Notes under the pieces: model-generated
Databases searched by the model: none
Told to the model about the DNA's origin: nothing
Seen by the model: the letters and a program-made list of their open reading frames with translations, nothing else
Part shown: positions 57,095 through 64,000 of the stretch, piece after piece
Layout: each line of letters opens with the position of its first letter
Position numbering within the stretch: position 1 is the first letter of the stretch
Assembly: GCA_016874295.1 (NCBI GenBank)
Contig: VGUH01000001.1
Coordinates: forward strand, 1 to 64,000
Origin: Gammaproteobacteria bacterium
Lineage (GTDB): Bacteria; Pseudomonadota; Gammaproteobacteria; Steroidobacterales; Steroidobacteraceae
DNA: 64,000 nt
Reading direction: 5' to 3'
Translations under genes and position numbers: made by a program

Positions 57095-58519
57095 ATGGAC
57101 CTCGTGACAACCATGGATCATCTCGCCTCTTTCAATCCCGCGACCGGCGAAAAGCTCGCCGAGCTGCCCGTGGCCGGACCCGTCGAAGTGGAGGCCGCCG
57201 TCGCGGCGGCGCGTGCCGCGCAGCCCGCCTGGGCGGCCCTCGCCGGCGCCGAGCGCGCGCGCATCCTGCGCCGCGCGGCCGATCTCCTGCGCGCGCGCAA
57301 CGACGCGCTCGCCGAACTCGAGACCCGCGACACCGGCAAGCCGATCCAGGAGACCCGCGTCGTGGACGTGATCTCGGGCGCCGAGTGCCTCGAGTATTTC
57401 GCGGCCCTCGCGCAGAGCGCTTCGGGCGAACACATCGACCTCGGCCCCTCGGCCTTCGGCTACACCCGCCGCGAGGCGATCGGGATCACGGCCGGCATCG
57501 GCGCCTGGAATTACCCGCTGCAGATCGCCTGCTGGAAGTCCGCGCCCGCCCTCGCTTTCGGCAATGCGATGATCTTCAAGCCGGCGAGCCTGACGCCGCT
57601 CACGGCAGTCGAACTCGAGAAGATCTACCGCGAGGCAGGGCTCCCGGCCGGCCTGTTCCAGGTCGTGCAGGGTCACTCCCCGACTGGCCGCGCGCTCTCG
57701 CGCCATCCGCTGATTCGCAAGGTCTCGCTGACCGGCTCGGTCGGCACCGGCAAGGCGGTGATGGGCGACGCCTCGAGCCAGGTCAAGGCCGTGACGCTCG
57801 AGCTCGGCGGCAAGTCGCCGATCCTCGTGTTCGACGACGCGAAGCTCGACCAGGCCGTGTCCGGCGCCCTGCTCGGCAATTTCTATTCCGCGGGCGAGGT
57901 CTGCTCGAACGGCACGCGCGTGTTCGTGCACAGGAAGGCGAAGGCCGAGTTCATGAAGAAGCTCGCCGCGCGCGTCGGCGCCATGAAGATCGGCGATCCA
58001 CTGGACCCGGCGACGCAGGTCGGCTCCCTGATCTCGCAGGACCACATGGAACTGGTGCTCGGCTATATCGCGCGCGGCCGTGAGGAAGGCGCGCGCATCC
58101 TGGTCGGCGGCAGGCGCCGCACCGAGGGCGCGCTCGCGAAGGGGGCTTTCGTCGAGCCGACCGTGTTCGACGGCTGCCGCGACGACATGACGATCGTGCG
58201 CGAGGAGATCTTCGGGCCGGTCATGGCCGTGCTCGAGTTCGAGGACGAGGACGAGGTCGTCGCGCGCGCCAACGCGACGGAGTTCGGCCTCTCCGCCGGC
58301 GTGTTCACCAACGACCTCAACCGCGCGCACCGCGTGATCGCGAAGCTCGAGGCCGGCACCTGCTGGATCAATCACTACAACGTCACGCCGATCGAGCTGC
58401 CGTTCGGCGGCGTCAAGCTCTCCGGCCTCGGCCGCGAGAACGGTCGCGCCGCGATGGAGCACTACACGCAGCTCAAGAGCGTGTACGTCGCCAAGGGCGA
58501 CATCGATGCGCCCTACTGA
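57095..58519 (+). CDS. betB: betaine-aldehyde dehydrogenase
   Basis: Oxidises betaine aldehyde to glycine betaine with NAD(P). The 474-aa product has FNPATGEKLAELPV, GIGAWNYPLQIACWKSAPAL, the catalytic Glu in TLELGGKSPILVF, the catalytic Cys in GEVCSNGTRVFVH, and EEIFGPVMAVLEF. NHYNVTPIELPFGGVK near the C-terminus is a betaine-aldehyde dehydrogenase feature. ATG 57095 is used; ATG 57113 would shorten it by six residues. It overlaps betA by 14 bp. Confidence 0.92.
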   Translation: MDLVTTMDHLASFNPATGEKLAELPVAGPVEVEAAVAAARAAQPAWAALAGAERARILRRAADLLRARNDALAELETRDTGKPIQETRVVDVISGAECLEYFAALAQSASGEHIDLGPSAFGYTRREAIGITAGIGAWNYPLQIACWKSAPALAFGNAMIFKPASLTPLTAVELEKIYREAGLPAGLFQVVQGHSPTGRALSRHPLIRKVSLTGSVGTGKAVMGDASSQVKAVTLELGGKSPILVFDDAKLDQAVSGALLGNFYSAGEVCSNGTRVFVHRKAKAEFMKKLAARVGAMKIGDPLDPATQVGSLISQDHMELVLGYIARGREEGARILVGGRRRTEGALAKGAFVEPTVFDGCRDDMTIVREEIFGPVMAVLEFEDEDEVVARANATEFGLSAGVFTNDLNRAHRVIAKLEAGTCWINHYNVTPIELPFGGVKLSGLGRENGRAAMEHYTQLKSVYVAKGDIDAPY

Positions 58520-60161
58520 GGAATTCGACTACGTCATCGTCGGCGCGGGTTCGGCGGGCTGCGTGCTCGCCAACCGGCTGACGGAAGACGGCAGGCACAG
58601 CGTGCTGCTGCTCGAGTATGGCGGCTCGGACCGCTCGGTCTTCGTGCAGATGCCTTCCGCGCTCTCGATACCGATGGGAATGGCCAGGTATGACTGGCGC
58701 TACTACACCGAGCCGGAGCCCGGCCTCGGCGGGCGGCGCCTGCACACGCCGCGCGGCAAAGTGCTCGGCGGCTCGTCGTCGATCAACGGCCTCGTGTACG
58801 TGCGCGGCAACCAGCGCGACTTCGACCGCTGGGAGGCCGAAGGCGCGGCCGGTTGGAACTACGCGGCCGTGCTGCCGTATTTCCGCCGCGCCGAGACGCG
58901 CGCCGCGGGCGGCGACAGGTACCGCGGCGACTCGGGCCCGCTGCAGACGCGCTACGGCACGCTCGCGAATCCGCTGCACGCGGCCTGGCTGGAAGCGGGC
59001 CGGCAGGCGGGTTACCCGTACAACGAGGACCTCAACGGCCGCACGCAGGATGGTTTCGGCCGGCTCGACATGACCGTGGGCCCGGACGGGCGCCGCTCGA
59101 GTACCGCGAACGCCTACCTGCGCCCCGCGATGCGGCGGCCCAACCTCGCCGTGCGCACCGGCGCGCTCGCGACGCGCGTGCTGTTCGAAGGCAGGCGGGC
59201 GACGGGCGTCGAATACCGCCAGGACGAATCGATCCGGAGTGTCACGGCTCGCCGCGAAGTGATCGTCAGCACGGGTTCCATCAACTCGCCGAAGCTCCTG
59301 AAGCTATCCGGCATCGGCCCAACCGCCGAGCTGCGCGAGCACGGCATCCCGCTCGTGCACGAGCTACCCGGCGTCGGCGAGAACCTGCAGGACCACCTCG
59401 AGTACTACTTCCAGGTCGCCTGCACGCAACCGATCACCCTGTACTCGGCCATGGGGCTCTTCGCGCGCGGGATGATCGGCGCGCGCTGGCTGCTCTGCAA
59501 GAACGGGCTCGGCGCGACCAACCACTTCGAGACCGGCGGATTCATCAGGAGCCGCCCCGACGTGCCCTATCCGGACATCCAGTATCACTTCCTGCCGCTC
59601 GCCGTGACCTACGACGGCTCCTCGCTCGCGAACGAGCACGGCTTCCAGGCGCACGTGGGGCCGATGCGCTCGAAGAGCCGCGGCCACGTGCGGCTCGCAT
59701 CCGCGGACGCCCGCGACAAGCCGAAGATCCTGTTCAACTACCTGAGCCACCCGGACGACCTCGCCGAGTTCCGCGCCGCTACGCGCCTCACGCGCGGAAT
59801 ATTCGCGCAGCAGGCGTTCGATCCCTACCGCGGGCGGGAGATCCAGCCGGGCCCGGACGTGCAGACGGACGACGAGATCGACGCCTTCGTGCGCGCCAAG
59901 GTCGAGAGCGCCTATCACCCCTCGTGCAGCTGCCGCATGGGGCGACCCGGTAACCCGACGACCGTGGTTGATCCCGACGGGCGCGTGGTCGGCGTCGGGT
60001 CGCTGCGGGTGATCGACTCCTCAATCATGCCGTCCATCACGACCGGCAATCTGAATGCGCCGACGATCATGCTGGCGGAGAAGCTGGCGGACCGGGTGCT
60101 AATGAGTTCGGGGTCGCGTACGAGCGAAGCTTTACCCTCGCAAGTGACCGACTGCTCCTGA
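58506..60161 (+). CDS. betA: choline dehydrogenase
   Basis: FAD-dependent GMC oxidoreductase converting choline to betaine aldehyde. The 551-aa product has FDYVIVGAGSAGCVLANRL, GKVLGGSSSINGLVYVRGN, GSINSPKLLKLSGIGP and the C-terminal active-site region with AYHPSCSCRMG and NLNAPTIMLAEKLAD. Together with BetB it makes the osmoprotectant glycine betaine. A remnant choline sulfatase lies downstream on the other strand, pointing to a once larger choline-sulfate pathway. Confidence 0.94.
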   Translation: MRPTEEFDYVIVGAGSAGCVLANRLTEDGRHSVLLLEYGGSDRSVFVQMPSALSIPMGMARYDWRYYTEPEPGLGGRRLHTPRGKVLGGSSSINGLVYVRGNQRDFDRWEAEGAAGWNYAAVLPYFRRAETRAAGGDRYRGDSGPLQTRYGTLANPLHAAWLEAGRQAGYPYNEDLNGRTQDGFGRLDMTVGPDGRRSSTANAYLRPAMRRPNLAVRTGALATRVLFEGRRATGVEYRQDESIRSVTARREVIVSTGSINSPKLLKLSGIGPTAELREHGIPLVHELPGVGENLQDHLEYYFQVACTQPITLYSAMGLFARGMIGARWLLCKNGLGATNHFETGGFIRSRPDVPYPDIQYHFLPLAVTYDGSSLANEHGFQAHVGPMRSKSRGHVRLASADARDKPKILFNYLSHPDDLAEFRAATRLTRGIFAQQAFDPYRGREIQPGPDVQTDDEIDAFVRAKVESAYHPSCSCRMGRPGNPTTVVDPDGRVVGVGSLRVIDSSIMPSITTGNLNAPTIMLAEKLADRVLMSSGSRTSEALPSQVTDCS

Positions 60162-60167
60162 CGGCGA

Positions 60168-60188
60168 CGCCCTTCACCTTCAAGGGCG
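60168..60188. terminator. hairpin after betA
   Basis: CGCCCTT (60168-60174) and AAGGGCG (60182-60188) are perfect complements around a 7-base loop, 6 bp past the betA stop. The following AGCAGCGTTTTG is only a weak U-run, so efficient intrinsic termination is uncertain. Confidence 0.4.
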
Positions 60189-60198
60189 AGCAGCGTTT

Positions 60199-60226
60199 TG
60201 TTGCGTGATGCGCAACATGCTACACT
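60199..60226 (+). promoter_or_regulatory. operator and -10 box of higBA
   Basis: TGTTGCG-TGATG-CGCAACA (60199-60217) is a perfect 7-bp inverted repeat, immediately followed by a -10-like TACACT at 60221-60226. The higB GTG follows at 60233. The palindrome covers the expected -35 position, the usual arrangement for autorepression by HigA or the HigBA complex. Confidence 0.6.
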
Positions 60227-60232
60227 CCGCTT

Positions 60233-60511
60233 GTGATCCAGTCGATTCGGCACAAGGGGCTGCGACGCTTCTATGAGGCCGGAAGCTTGGGAGGTATCCA
60301 GCCGAAGCATGCCAAACGACCGAGGATGCTGCTGATTGCCCTGGAGACTGCCCAGGTGATTGCCGACATGGATGTTCCAGGATTCAAGCTGCATCCACTT
60401 AAAGGCACCGAACGGGGCCGCTGGTCGGTGTGGGTCAATGGCAATTGGCGGCTGACATTCGAGTTCAGGGACGGACAGGCCTATTTGTTGGACTATGAGG
60501 ATTATCACTGA
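60233..60511 (+). CDS. higB: HigB-type toxin, RelE/ParE fold
   Basis: Ribosome-dependent mRNA interferase of the host-inhibition-of-growth module. The 92-aa product reads IRHKGLRRFYEAGSLGGI, then HAKRPRMLLIALETAQ, GFKLHPLKGTERGRWSVWVN and GNWRLTFEF ending in DYEDYH, the classic HigB sequence. Start GTG 60233. It overlaps higA by one base, toxin first as usual for hig loci. Lower GC than its surroundings supports acquisition. It sits directly before an attC site. Confidence 0.94.
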   Translation: MIQSIRHKGLRRFYEAGSLGGIQPKHAKRPRMLLIALETAQVIADMDVPGFKLHPLKGTERGRWSVWVNGNWRLTFEFRDGQAYLLDYEDYH

Positions 60512-60804
60512 TGGCCATGCATAACCCTCCGCATCCGGGCGAGTTCATTGCTGCGGTGTATCTTGAGCCGAATGGCATCAGCGGTCGCGAGCTGGCGGCC
60601 AAGCTCAGGGTATCGCCGTCCACGCTCAACCGTGTGCTGACTGGTATCAGCAGCATTACCCCAGAGATGGCTCTGCGTCTGTCGAAGTGTCTTGGTCGCT
60701 CTGCTGAGAGTTGGCTCGCCATGCAGCACAGTTACGATCTGTGGCAGGCCAAGCGAAATGTCGATCTCCGCGGCATTGAAACACTCAAAATCAGCGCGGT
60801 CTAA
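60511..60804 (+). CDS. higA: HigA-type antitoxin
   Basis: Neutralises HigB and represses the operon. The 97-aa product begins MHNPPHPGEFIAAVYLEPNG after a two-codon lead and has an XRE helix-turn-helix (GRELAAKLRVSPSTLNRVLT). It ends with WLAMQHSYDLWQAKRN, the HigA tail. The stop codon TAA (60802-60804) lies inside the first core site of the attC element, as is typical for integron cassette genes. Confidence 0.94.
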   Translation: MAMHNPPHPGEFIAAVYLEPNGISGRELAAKLRVSPSTLNRVLTGISSITPEMALRLSKCLGRSAESWLAMQHSYDLWQAKRNVDLRGIETLKISAV

Positions 60805-60863
60805 CTATGCGATGCAGCGGTCGCCGCGCGTCGGCACGCCGCCGCTGATCGCGGACGTTAGAC
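60799..60863 (+). other. attC recombination site (integron cassette 59-base element)
   Basis: R'' GTCTAAC (60799-60805) and R' GTTAGAC (60857-60863) are perfect complements and fit the attC consensus RYYYAAC/GTTRRRY. Inside, GCGAT-G-CAGCGG (60810-60820) pairs with CCGCTG-ATCGC (60842-60852), leaving one extrahelical G, the known recognition feature. The three to four unpaired bases next to each core site match the unpaired central spacer. The loop (60821-60841) is 21 bases. Size (65 bp) and folding agree with functional attC sites. No integrase gene is visible. Confidence 0.85.
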
Positions 60864-60870
60864 GCCACGC

Positions 60871-61120
60871 ATGGCGACCGCGCTGTAACTTTACCGGTCT
60901 GGATGTTGCTGGGATTCGCGGTGTGAACCGTGCTGTTGCTGATAGCCACGGTCGGGGTTTACCGGTGGAGCCGAATTCTGACGGGAGCCGTGCGCATCGC
61001 CAGCTTCCGGGCTGATCAGATCGAGGGTGCAGGGTGGTATGAGCGTGGAATGCGAGCGCATGCGAACTGCATTGAGAACCTACCTGTCTTCGGCGCTATT
61101 GTCCTTGCATTGCAGGCCGC
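60871..61120 (+). pseudogene. MAPEG family protein, decayed integron-cassette gene
   Basis: MAPEG proteins are small four-helix membrane proteins, some with glutathione transferase or peroxidase activity. ATG 60871 lies 7 bp after the attC site, but the frame hits TAA within six codons. The recognisable frame (from 60888) reads TLPVWMLLGFAV, then a TGA at 60924-60926 where Trp is expected, then TVLLLIATVGVYRWSRILTG and GMRAHANCIENLPVFGAIVL. It stops abruptly near 61120, where betC-derived sequence begins. A frameshift, a nonsense codon and 3' truncation make it non-functional. Confidence 0.78.
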
Positions 61121-61596
61121 GACGTCGTCCGGAGGAATCCCCGCAAGGTCGCACGGCGTGGGCGTCACATCGAGAATCGAGACTGGCGCACCATGTCTTC
61201 CCGCCTTGATGCCTGGTCCCGCGACCATCAAGGGAACGCGCGCCGGTGACCGAACCGAGATTGTGGTACTACCAGTCGATTCGCTCGCCGGGCTTGCGGT
61301 AGTCCGGCGTCCAGCCGAAATCCGCCGGATAGATGTCGGTCGTCACGCGTTCCTCGAACCCGTGCAGCTGGTCGGGGCCGACGAAATGCATCTTGCCCGA
61401 CAGGCAGGTGTAGTAGCCAGAGCGGCGGAGGTGATGGGCGAACGTGGGGATGGCCGCCGCGAATTCTGCGGCGTTGCGTAGACGCGCGGGAGGCCAGCGC
61501 TTTCAGGTTCGGCGCGTGCAGGAAATCGGCCGGGCCGCCGTCCGGAAAGAACGTGCCGCTCAGCTGGTCGACCATGAAGATGCTGGGCTTATTCAT
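61120..61596 (-). pseudogene. betC: choline sulfatase remnant with internal deletions
   Basis: Choline sulfatase releases choline from choline-O-sulfate. Segments in family order are MNKPSIFMVDQLSG to LKALASR (from ATG 61596), then AEFAAAIPTFAHHLRRSGYY, LSGKMHFVGPDQLHGFEE, DIYPADFGWTPDYRKPGE, a TAG at 61269-61271 where Trp is expected, and finally PLMVAGPGIKAGRHGAPVS. Between the first two segments about 30 residues are missing, including the CxPxR motif whose Cys becomes formylglycine. A large part after the third is also gone. Frames differ between pieces. The start overlaps the sulfotransferase gene's end. Confidence 0.85.
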
Positions 61597-63481
61597 GGAG
61601 GCGACTGATGATCCTCTCGAGCTGCGGCATGATCCGTTCGATCTCGGCTGCGTTCTTCTTCCACTTCTCCGGGTCGGGTTTCGTCTGCGTGTGCTTCGAG
61701 AGCGGCAGCGGCCGTTCGAGGTAGGCCTCGAGCCGCTCGTCCATCGCGAGTCCTGCAAAGTCGAGGAGTCTGCCGATCTCCGCCCGCGGACTGGCGATCA
61801 GCGCCTCGTAACGCACCGTCGTCCAGCGACCCCTCGGCAGATGCGCGAGATCGTCGAGGATGGTCTCGTTCGCGACGCGCCACTGGAACGCGACGACTTC
61901 CTCGAGCGGCCTCCCTTGCAGGCGCTCGTAGCCTGGCGGCAGCAGCAGCGACCACGGCCCGGGCCAGCCGGGGAGCTGCCGGTACGTGATCCAGCCTTGC
62001 GCGCGCCAGGCTTCCATCATGCTCGACAGATTCGCGCGCGGTTCGCGCTGCAGGAAGATGAACTGCGCGTCGGGGAACACCTCGAGCAGGAACGGCACGC
62101 GCAGGGCGTTCTTCGGCGTCTTTTCGAGGAACCGGGCGCGTGCTCCGCCCGCCGGCGGCAGGCCGGCGCGGTCCAGGAGGCGCGCGGCGAACCGCCGCCG
62201 CAGCTCCTCGACGATGGTGGACGACGCCTCGGCACGAGTCAGCCGATTGGAGGCGACCACGCCGCGCCCCGGTCGCAGCGCCGCGATGCTCTCGATGAGC
62301 TGGTGGCTCTCGCCGCCGATCGAGTAGACCCCGGCCGCCTGTGCCAGCGTCTCGAACAGCAACGTGCTGCCCGCGCGCGGTGCGCTCAGGATGATGAGCG
62401 GGCGCTCGATGACCGGCGGTTCGTCAGGCGCGACGGGTCGATTTCGCGCAGCCGCCGGGGCGCGTCTCGAGCGTTCGCTCTGCGCTGCCGCGGCTGCGTT
62501 GAATTCCGCCGCCTCTCGATGCGCCCCGACCGCATGTATCAGCACGTGTGCGAGCAGCCGTGCGTGCAGGACCGCCTGGGCACCGTAGCCGGTGCTGGCG
62601 ACGCGCACCTGCGGCAGCTGTGCGACGCGCTCGCGCGTGGCGACGAGGAGCTGCTCGTACTGGGCGCGCCCGGTGGGCGAATCGGCGAACAGGGACCAGA
62701 GCGAACGCCAGTCGTGGCAGAAATCGATCATCAGGCTGACGAGCTGACGGACCGCCGCACCCGACTCCGGGCGCTCATCTGCCGGCGCGAGGTCGGCAAG
62801 CAGGTCGAACGTGAGCTGTTCGACTTCCGACGGCGGCATGACGTCCATGGTGTTGAAGCGCTCGATCCGCAGCGATGGGCGGGCGGCCGGATCGAATGCG
62901 ACCAGCGGCGCATCCGCCGGCGACCGGCCGGGTCCTTCCGGCCATTCCTTGGCTACCAGGCGCCAGAACGCGGACGTGCCTACCGTGTCGGCCACGAGGT
63001 GGATGCGCGCTTCGCGCGAGGCGTTTTCGACGCTGTGTTCACGCCAGTTGTCGAAAATCCAGGCCTCGCCCGCTCCCATGTGCACGGTCTCACCGCCGCA
63101 ATGGAAGCGGACCTCCGGACGCGTGATGACGGGGATGTGCACGCGCACACGGTGGAACCAGTGGCGGTTCATGTCGCCGTGGGGCGGGACATGGGCGCCC
63201 GCCGCGAGGCGCATCAACCGTGAGCGCGACCAGACCGTATTGAACGAAGCCAGCACCTGCTGGATGTAGGGGCAGGCTGCGAGCGCCGGGGTCGGCTTCA
63301 TTTCGCCGTTTATCTCATCGTTGTCGCCGCCGCCGACCGTGATGAGGCGCGCGGCAGTATTGCCTTCGTGCTCATTCGGGTGCCGCGACCAGGCGCCCGC
63401 GGGGAGCGCCTCGACCTCGGCACGCAGCCGCTCCGAGTCGAAGCGGACCGGCAGGCGAAAGAATGGCTTCGGTAGCTTCAA
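61589..63481 (-). CDS. fused aspartyl/asparaginyl beta-hydroxylase and sulfotransferase
   Basis: A 630-aa two-domain protein. The N-terminal half (about 1-200) is an AspH-type 2-oxoglutarate/Fe(II) dioxygenase: HGDMNRHWFHRVRVHIPVIT, FHCGGETVHMGAGEAWIFDN, REHSVENAS. The conserved His pair H115 and H149 is present. After a helical linker, residues 360-620 form a sulfotransferase: PAPS 5'-phosphosulfate loop LSAPRAGSTLLFETLAQ and the 3'-phosphate region FIFLQREPRANLSSMMEA. It probably hydroxylates and/or sulfates a peptide or small molecule. It lies 10 bp downstream of a TonB receptor gene on the same strand, suggesting co-expression. Confidence 0.85.
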   Translation of the reverse strand: MKLPKPFFRLPVRFDSERLRAEVEALPAGAWSRHPNEHEGNTAARLITVGGGDNDEINGEMKPTPALAACPYIQQVLASFNTVWSRSRLMRLAAGAHVPPHGDMNRHWFHRVRVHIPVITRPEVRFHCGGETVHMGAGEAWIFDNWREHSVENASREARIHLVADTVGTSAFWRLVAKEWPEGPGRSPADAPLVAFDPAARPSLRIERFNTMDVMPPSEVEQLTFDLLADLAPADERPESGAAVRQLVSLMIDFCHDWRSLWSLFADSPTGRAQYEQLLVATRERVAQLPQVRVASTGYGAQAVLHARLLAHVLIHAVGAHREAAEFNAAAAAQSERSRRAPAAARNRPVAPDEPPVIERPLIILSAPRAGSTLLFETLAQAAGVYSIGGESHQLIESIAALRPGRGVVASNRLTRAEASSTIVEELRRRFAARLLDRAGLPPAGGARARFLEKTPKNALRVPFLLEVFPDAQFIFLQREPRANLSSMMEAWRAQGWITYRQLPGWPGPWSLLLPPGYERLQGRPLEEVVAFQWRVANETILDDLAHLPRGRWTTVRYEALIASPRAEIGRLLDFAGLAMDERLEAYLERPLPLSKHTQTKPDPEKWKKNAAEIERIMPQLERIISRLHE

Positions 63482-63491
63482 CCCGCCCGCG

Positions 63492-64000
63492 TCATTCGTA
63501 GCCCGCGCCGAAGCGCCAGCTTGCAGTCAGGCCGTAGGTGCGCGGCTTCGCGTACACGCCCGCGACCACGCCCGCGAACAGCGAGCTGTCGAAGGCGTAC
63601 ACGCGATATTCCTCCTCGAACAGGTTGTTCACGAACGCCGCAACTTCCCAGCGCCCATCCGCCGCCGCATAGCCGATGCGCGCGTTGGCGACCGTGTACG
63701 ACTCCTCCTCCTCCACCGGCGCGCAGAGCACGGTGAAGCAGAAGCCGTCCGTGTAGTACACGTCGCCCTGGATGGACGCGATGCCGCTGCCGACCGCGAA
63801 CTCGTAGCGCACAAGGGCATTGCCGGCGAATGACGGCGCTTGCGGCAGGTCGTGGTCCACGATCGTCACCGTGTCCGGCAGCAGGATGTCCTTGACCTCG
63901 CTGTCCATCAGCGCCCCGCTGATCTGCAGCAGCAGGCCGTCGGTCGGCCGCGCGTTGAGTTCGATCTCGAGCCCCGTCGCCTCGGCGTCCTGGTTGAGCA
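63492..64000 (-). CDS. TonB-dependent receptor, C-terminal part
   Basis: The frame runs in from beyond the right edge and ends at 63492. The visible 169 residues are alternating beta-strand sequence: EATGLEIELNARPTDGLLLQ, SFAGNALVRYEF, YTVANARIGYAAADGRWEVA and AFVNNLFEEEYR, then a terminal YGLTASWRFGAGYE. NNLF-EEYR and the final aromatic-rich strand are standard for the TonB-dependent receptor barrel. It is an outer-membrane importer of unknown substrate. It sits upstream of the AspH-sulfotransferase gene. Confidence 0.88.
   Translation of the reverse strand, partial: LNQDAEATGLEIELNARPTDGLLLQISGALMDSEVKDILLPDTVTIVDHDLPQAPSFAGNALVRYEFAVGSGIASIQGDVYYTDGFCFTVLCAPVEEEESYTVANARIGYAAADGRWEVAAFVNNLFEEEYRVYAFDSSLFAGVVAGVYAKPRTYGLTASWRFGAGYE

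Noticed and set aside
60930-61481. 183-aa open frame as an intact gene
   Set aside because: It starts inside the MAPEG sequence after a nonsense codon and then continues antisense to the betC remnant, so it is a chimera of two pseudogenes.

Overview
The window is high-GC (about two thirds G+C or more) and densely packed. Most genes start on ATGA/GTGA-type overlaps with the upstream stop. Gene content and order (gmk-rpoZ-spoT-ridA-recG, ubiC-ubiA, comF|bioC, coxB-coxA-ctaG-coxC with SURF1-ctaA-cyoE, trkAH, dtd, tatABC, glp genes, TonB receptor) point to an aerobic gammaproteobacterium, possibly near the Steroidobacterales/Xanthomonadales/Nevskiales. That placement is inferred from gene order, not from a phylogeny.

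Layout. 1-1234 is a scarred edge: the start of an IS6-type transposase that cuts into a small gene, an unrecognised 71-aa gene, a 64-bp imperfect direct repeat and a LysR regulator lacking its DNA-binding domain. 1234-10438 is housekeeping: guanylate kinase, a small Cys/His-rich protein, RNA polymerase omega, the (p)ppGpp enzyme, RidA, RecG, ubiquinone synthesis, ComF and BioC. 10636-14602 is the aa3-type cytochrome c oxidase operon. A block (14616-20121) then separates it from the remaining oxidase assembly genes (20133-24859). The block holds a frameshifted deoxynucleoside kinase, a class II Fic protein, a membrane pseudokinase with a Calx-beta-like domain, an alcohol dehydrogenase and a broken hypoxanthine-guanine phosphoribosyltransferase.

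24882-37395 carries a zinc protease, acetyl-CoA synthetase, an exported EEP-family hydrolase, HIT protein, AI-2E-type permease, UvrD-type helicase, TrkA/TrkH potassium uptake, D-aminoacyl-tRNA deacylase and TatABC. 37451-42659 is a tight peptide-use operon (POT transporter, M2 peptidase, OPT transporter), followed by a DMT exporter, a PhoD-like phosphatase, a HAD phosphatase, an OPA-type transporter and an inositol-monophosphatase-family enzyme. 47645-55319 is the glycerol/glycerol-3-phosphate region (glpD, glpK, glpT, glpQ). Two unrelated XRE-regulator plus nucleotidyltransferase pairs flank glpD. 55543-60161 encodes an APC permease and the choline-to-glycine-betaine enzymes BetB and BetA.

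The right end is accessory. A higBA toxin-antitoxin pair ends inside a structurally convincing 65-bp attC site. It is followed by a decayed MAPEG gene that runs into the remnant of a choline sulfatase gene (betC) which has lost its catalytic-Cys region. I read this as an integron-cassette remnant without a visible integrase. Beyond it lie a fused aspartyl beta-hydroxylase/sulfotransferase and the 3' end of a TonB-dependent receptor gene.

The best candidates for something undescribed are the paired XRE-nucleotidyltransferase modules in the glp locus, the orphan attC cassettes, the AspH-sulfotransferase fusion beside a TonB receptor, and the pseudokinase-Calx-beta protein next to a Fic enzyme. 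No tRNA, rRNA, CRISPR array or complete prophage was seen.
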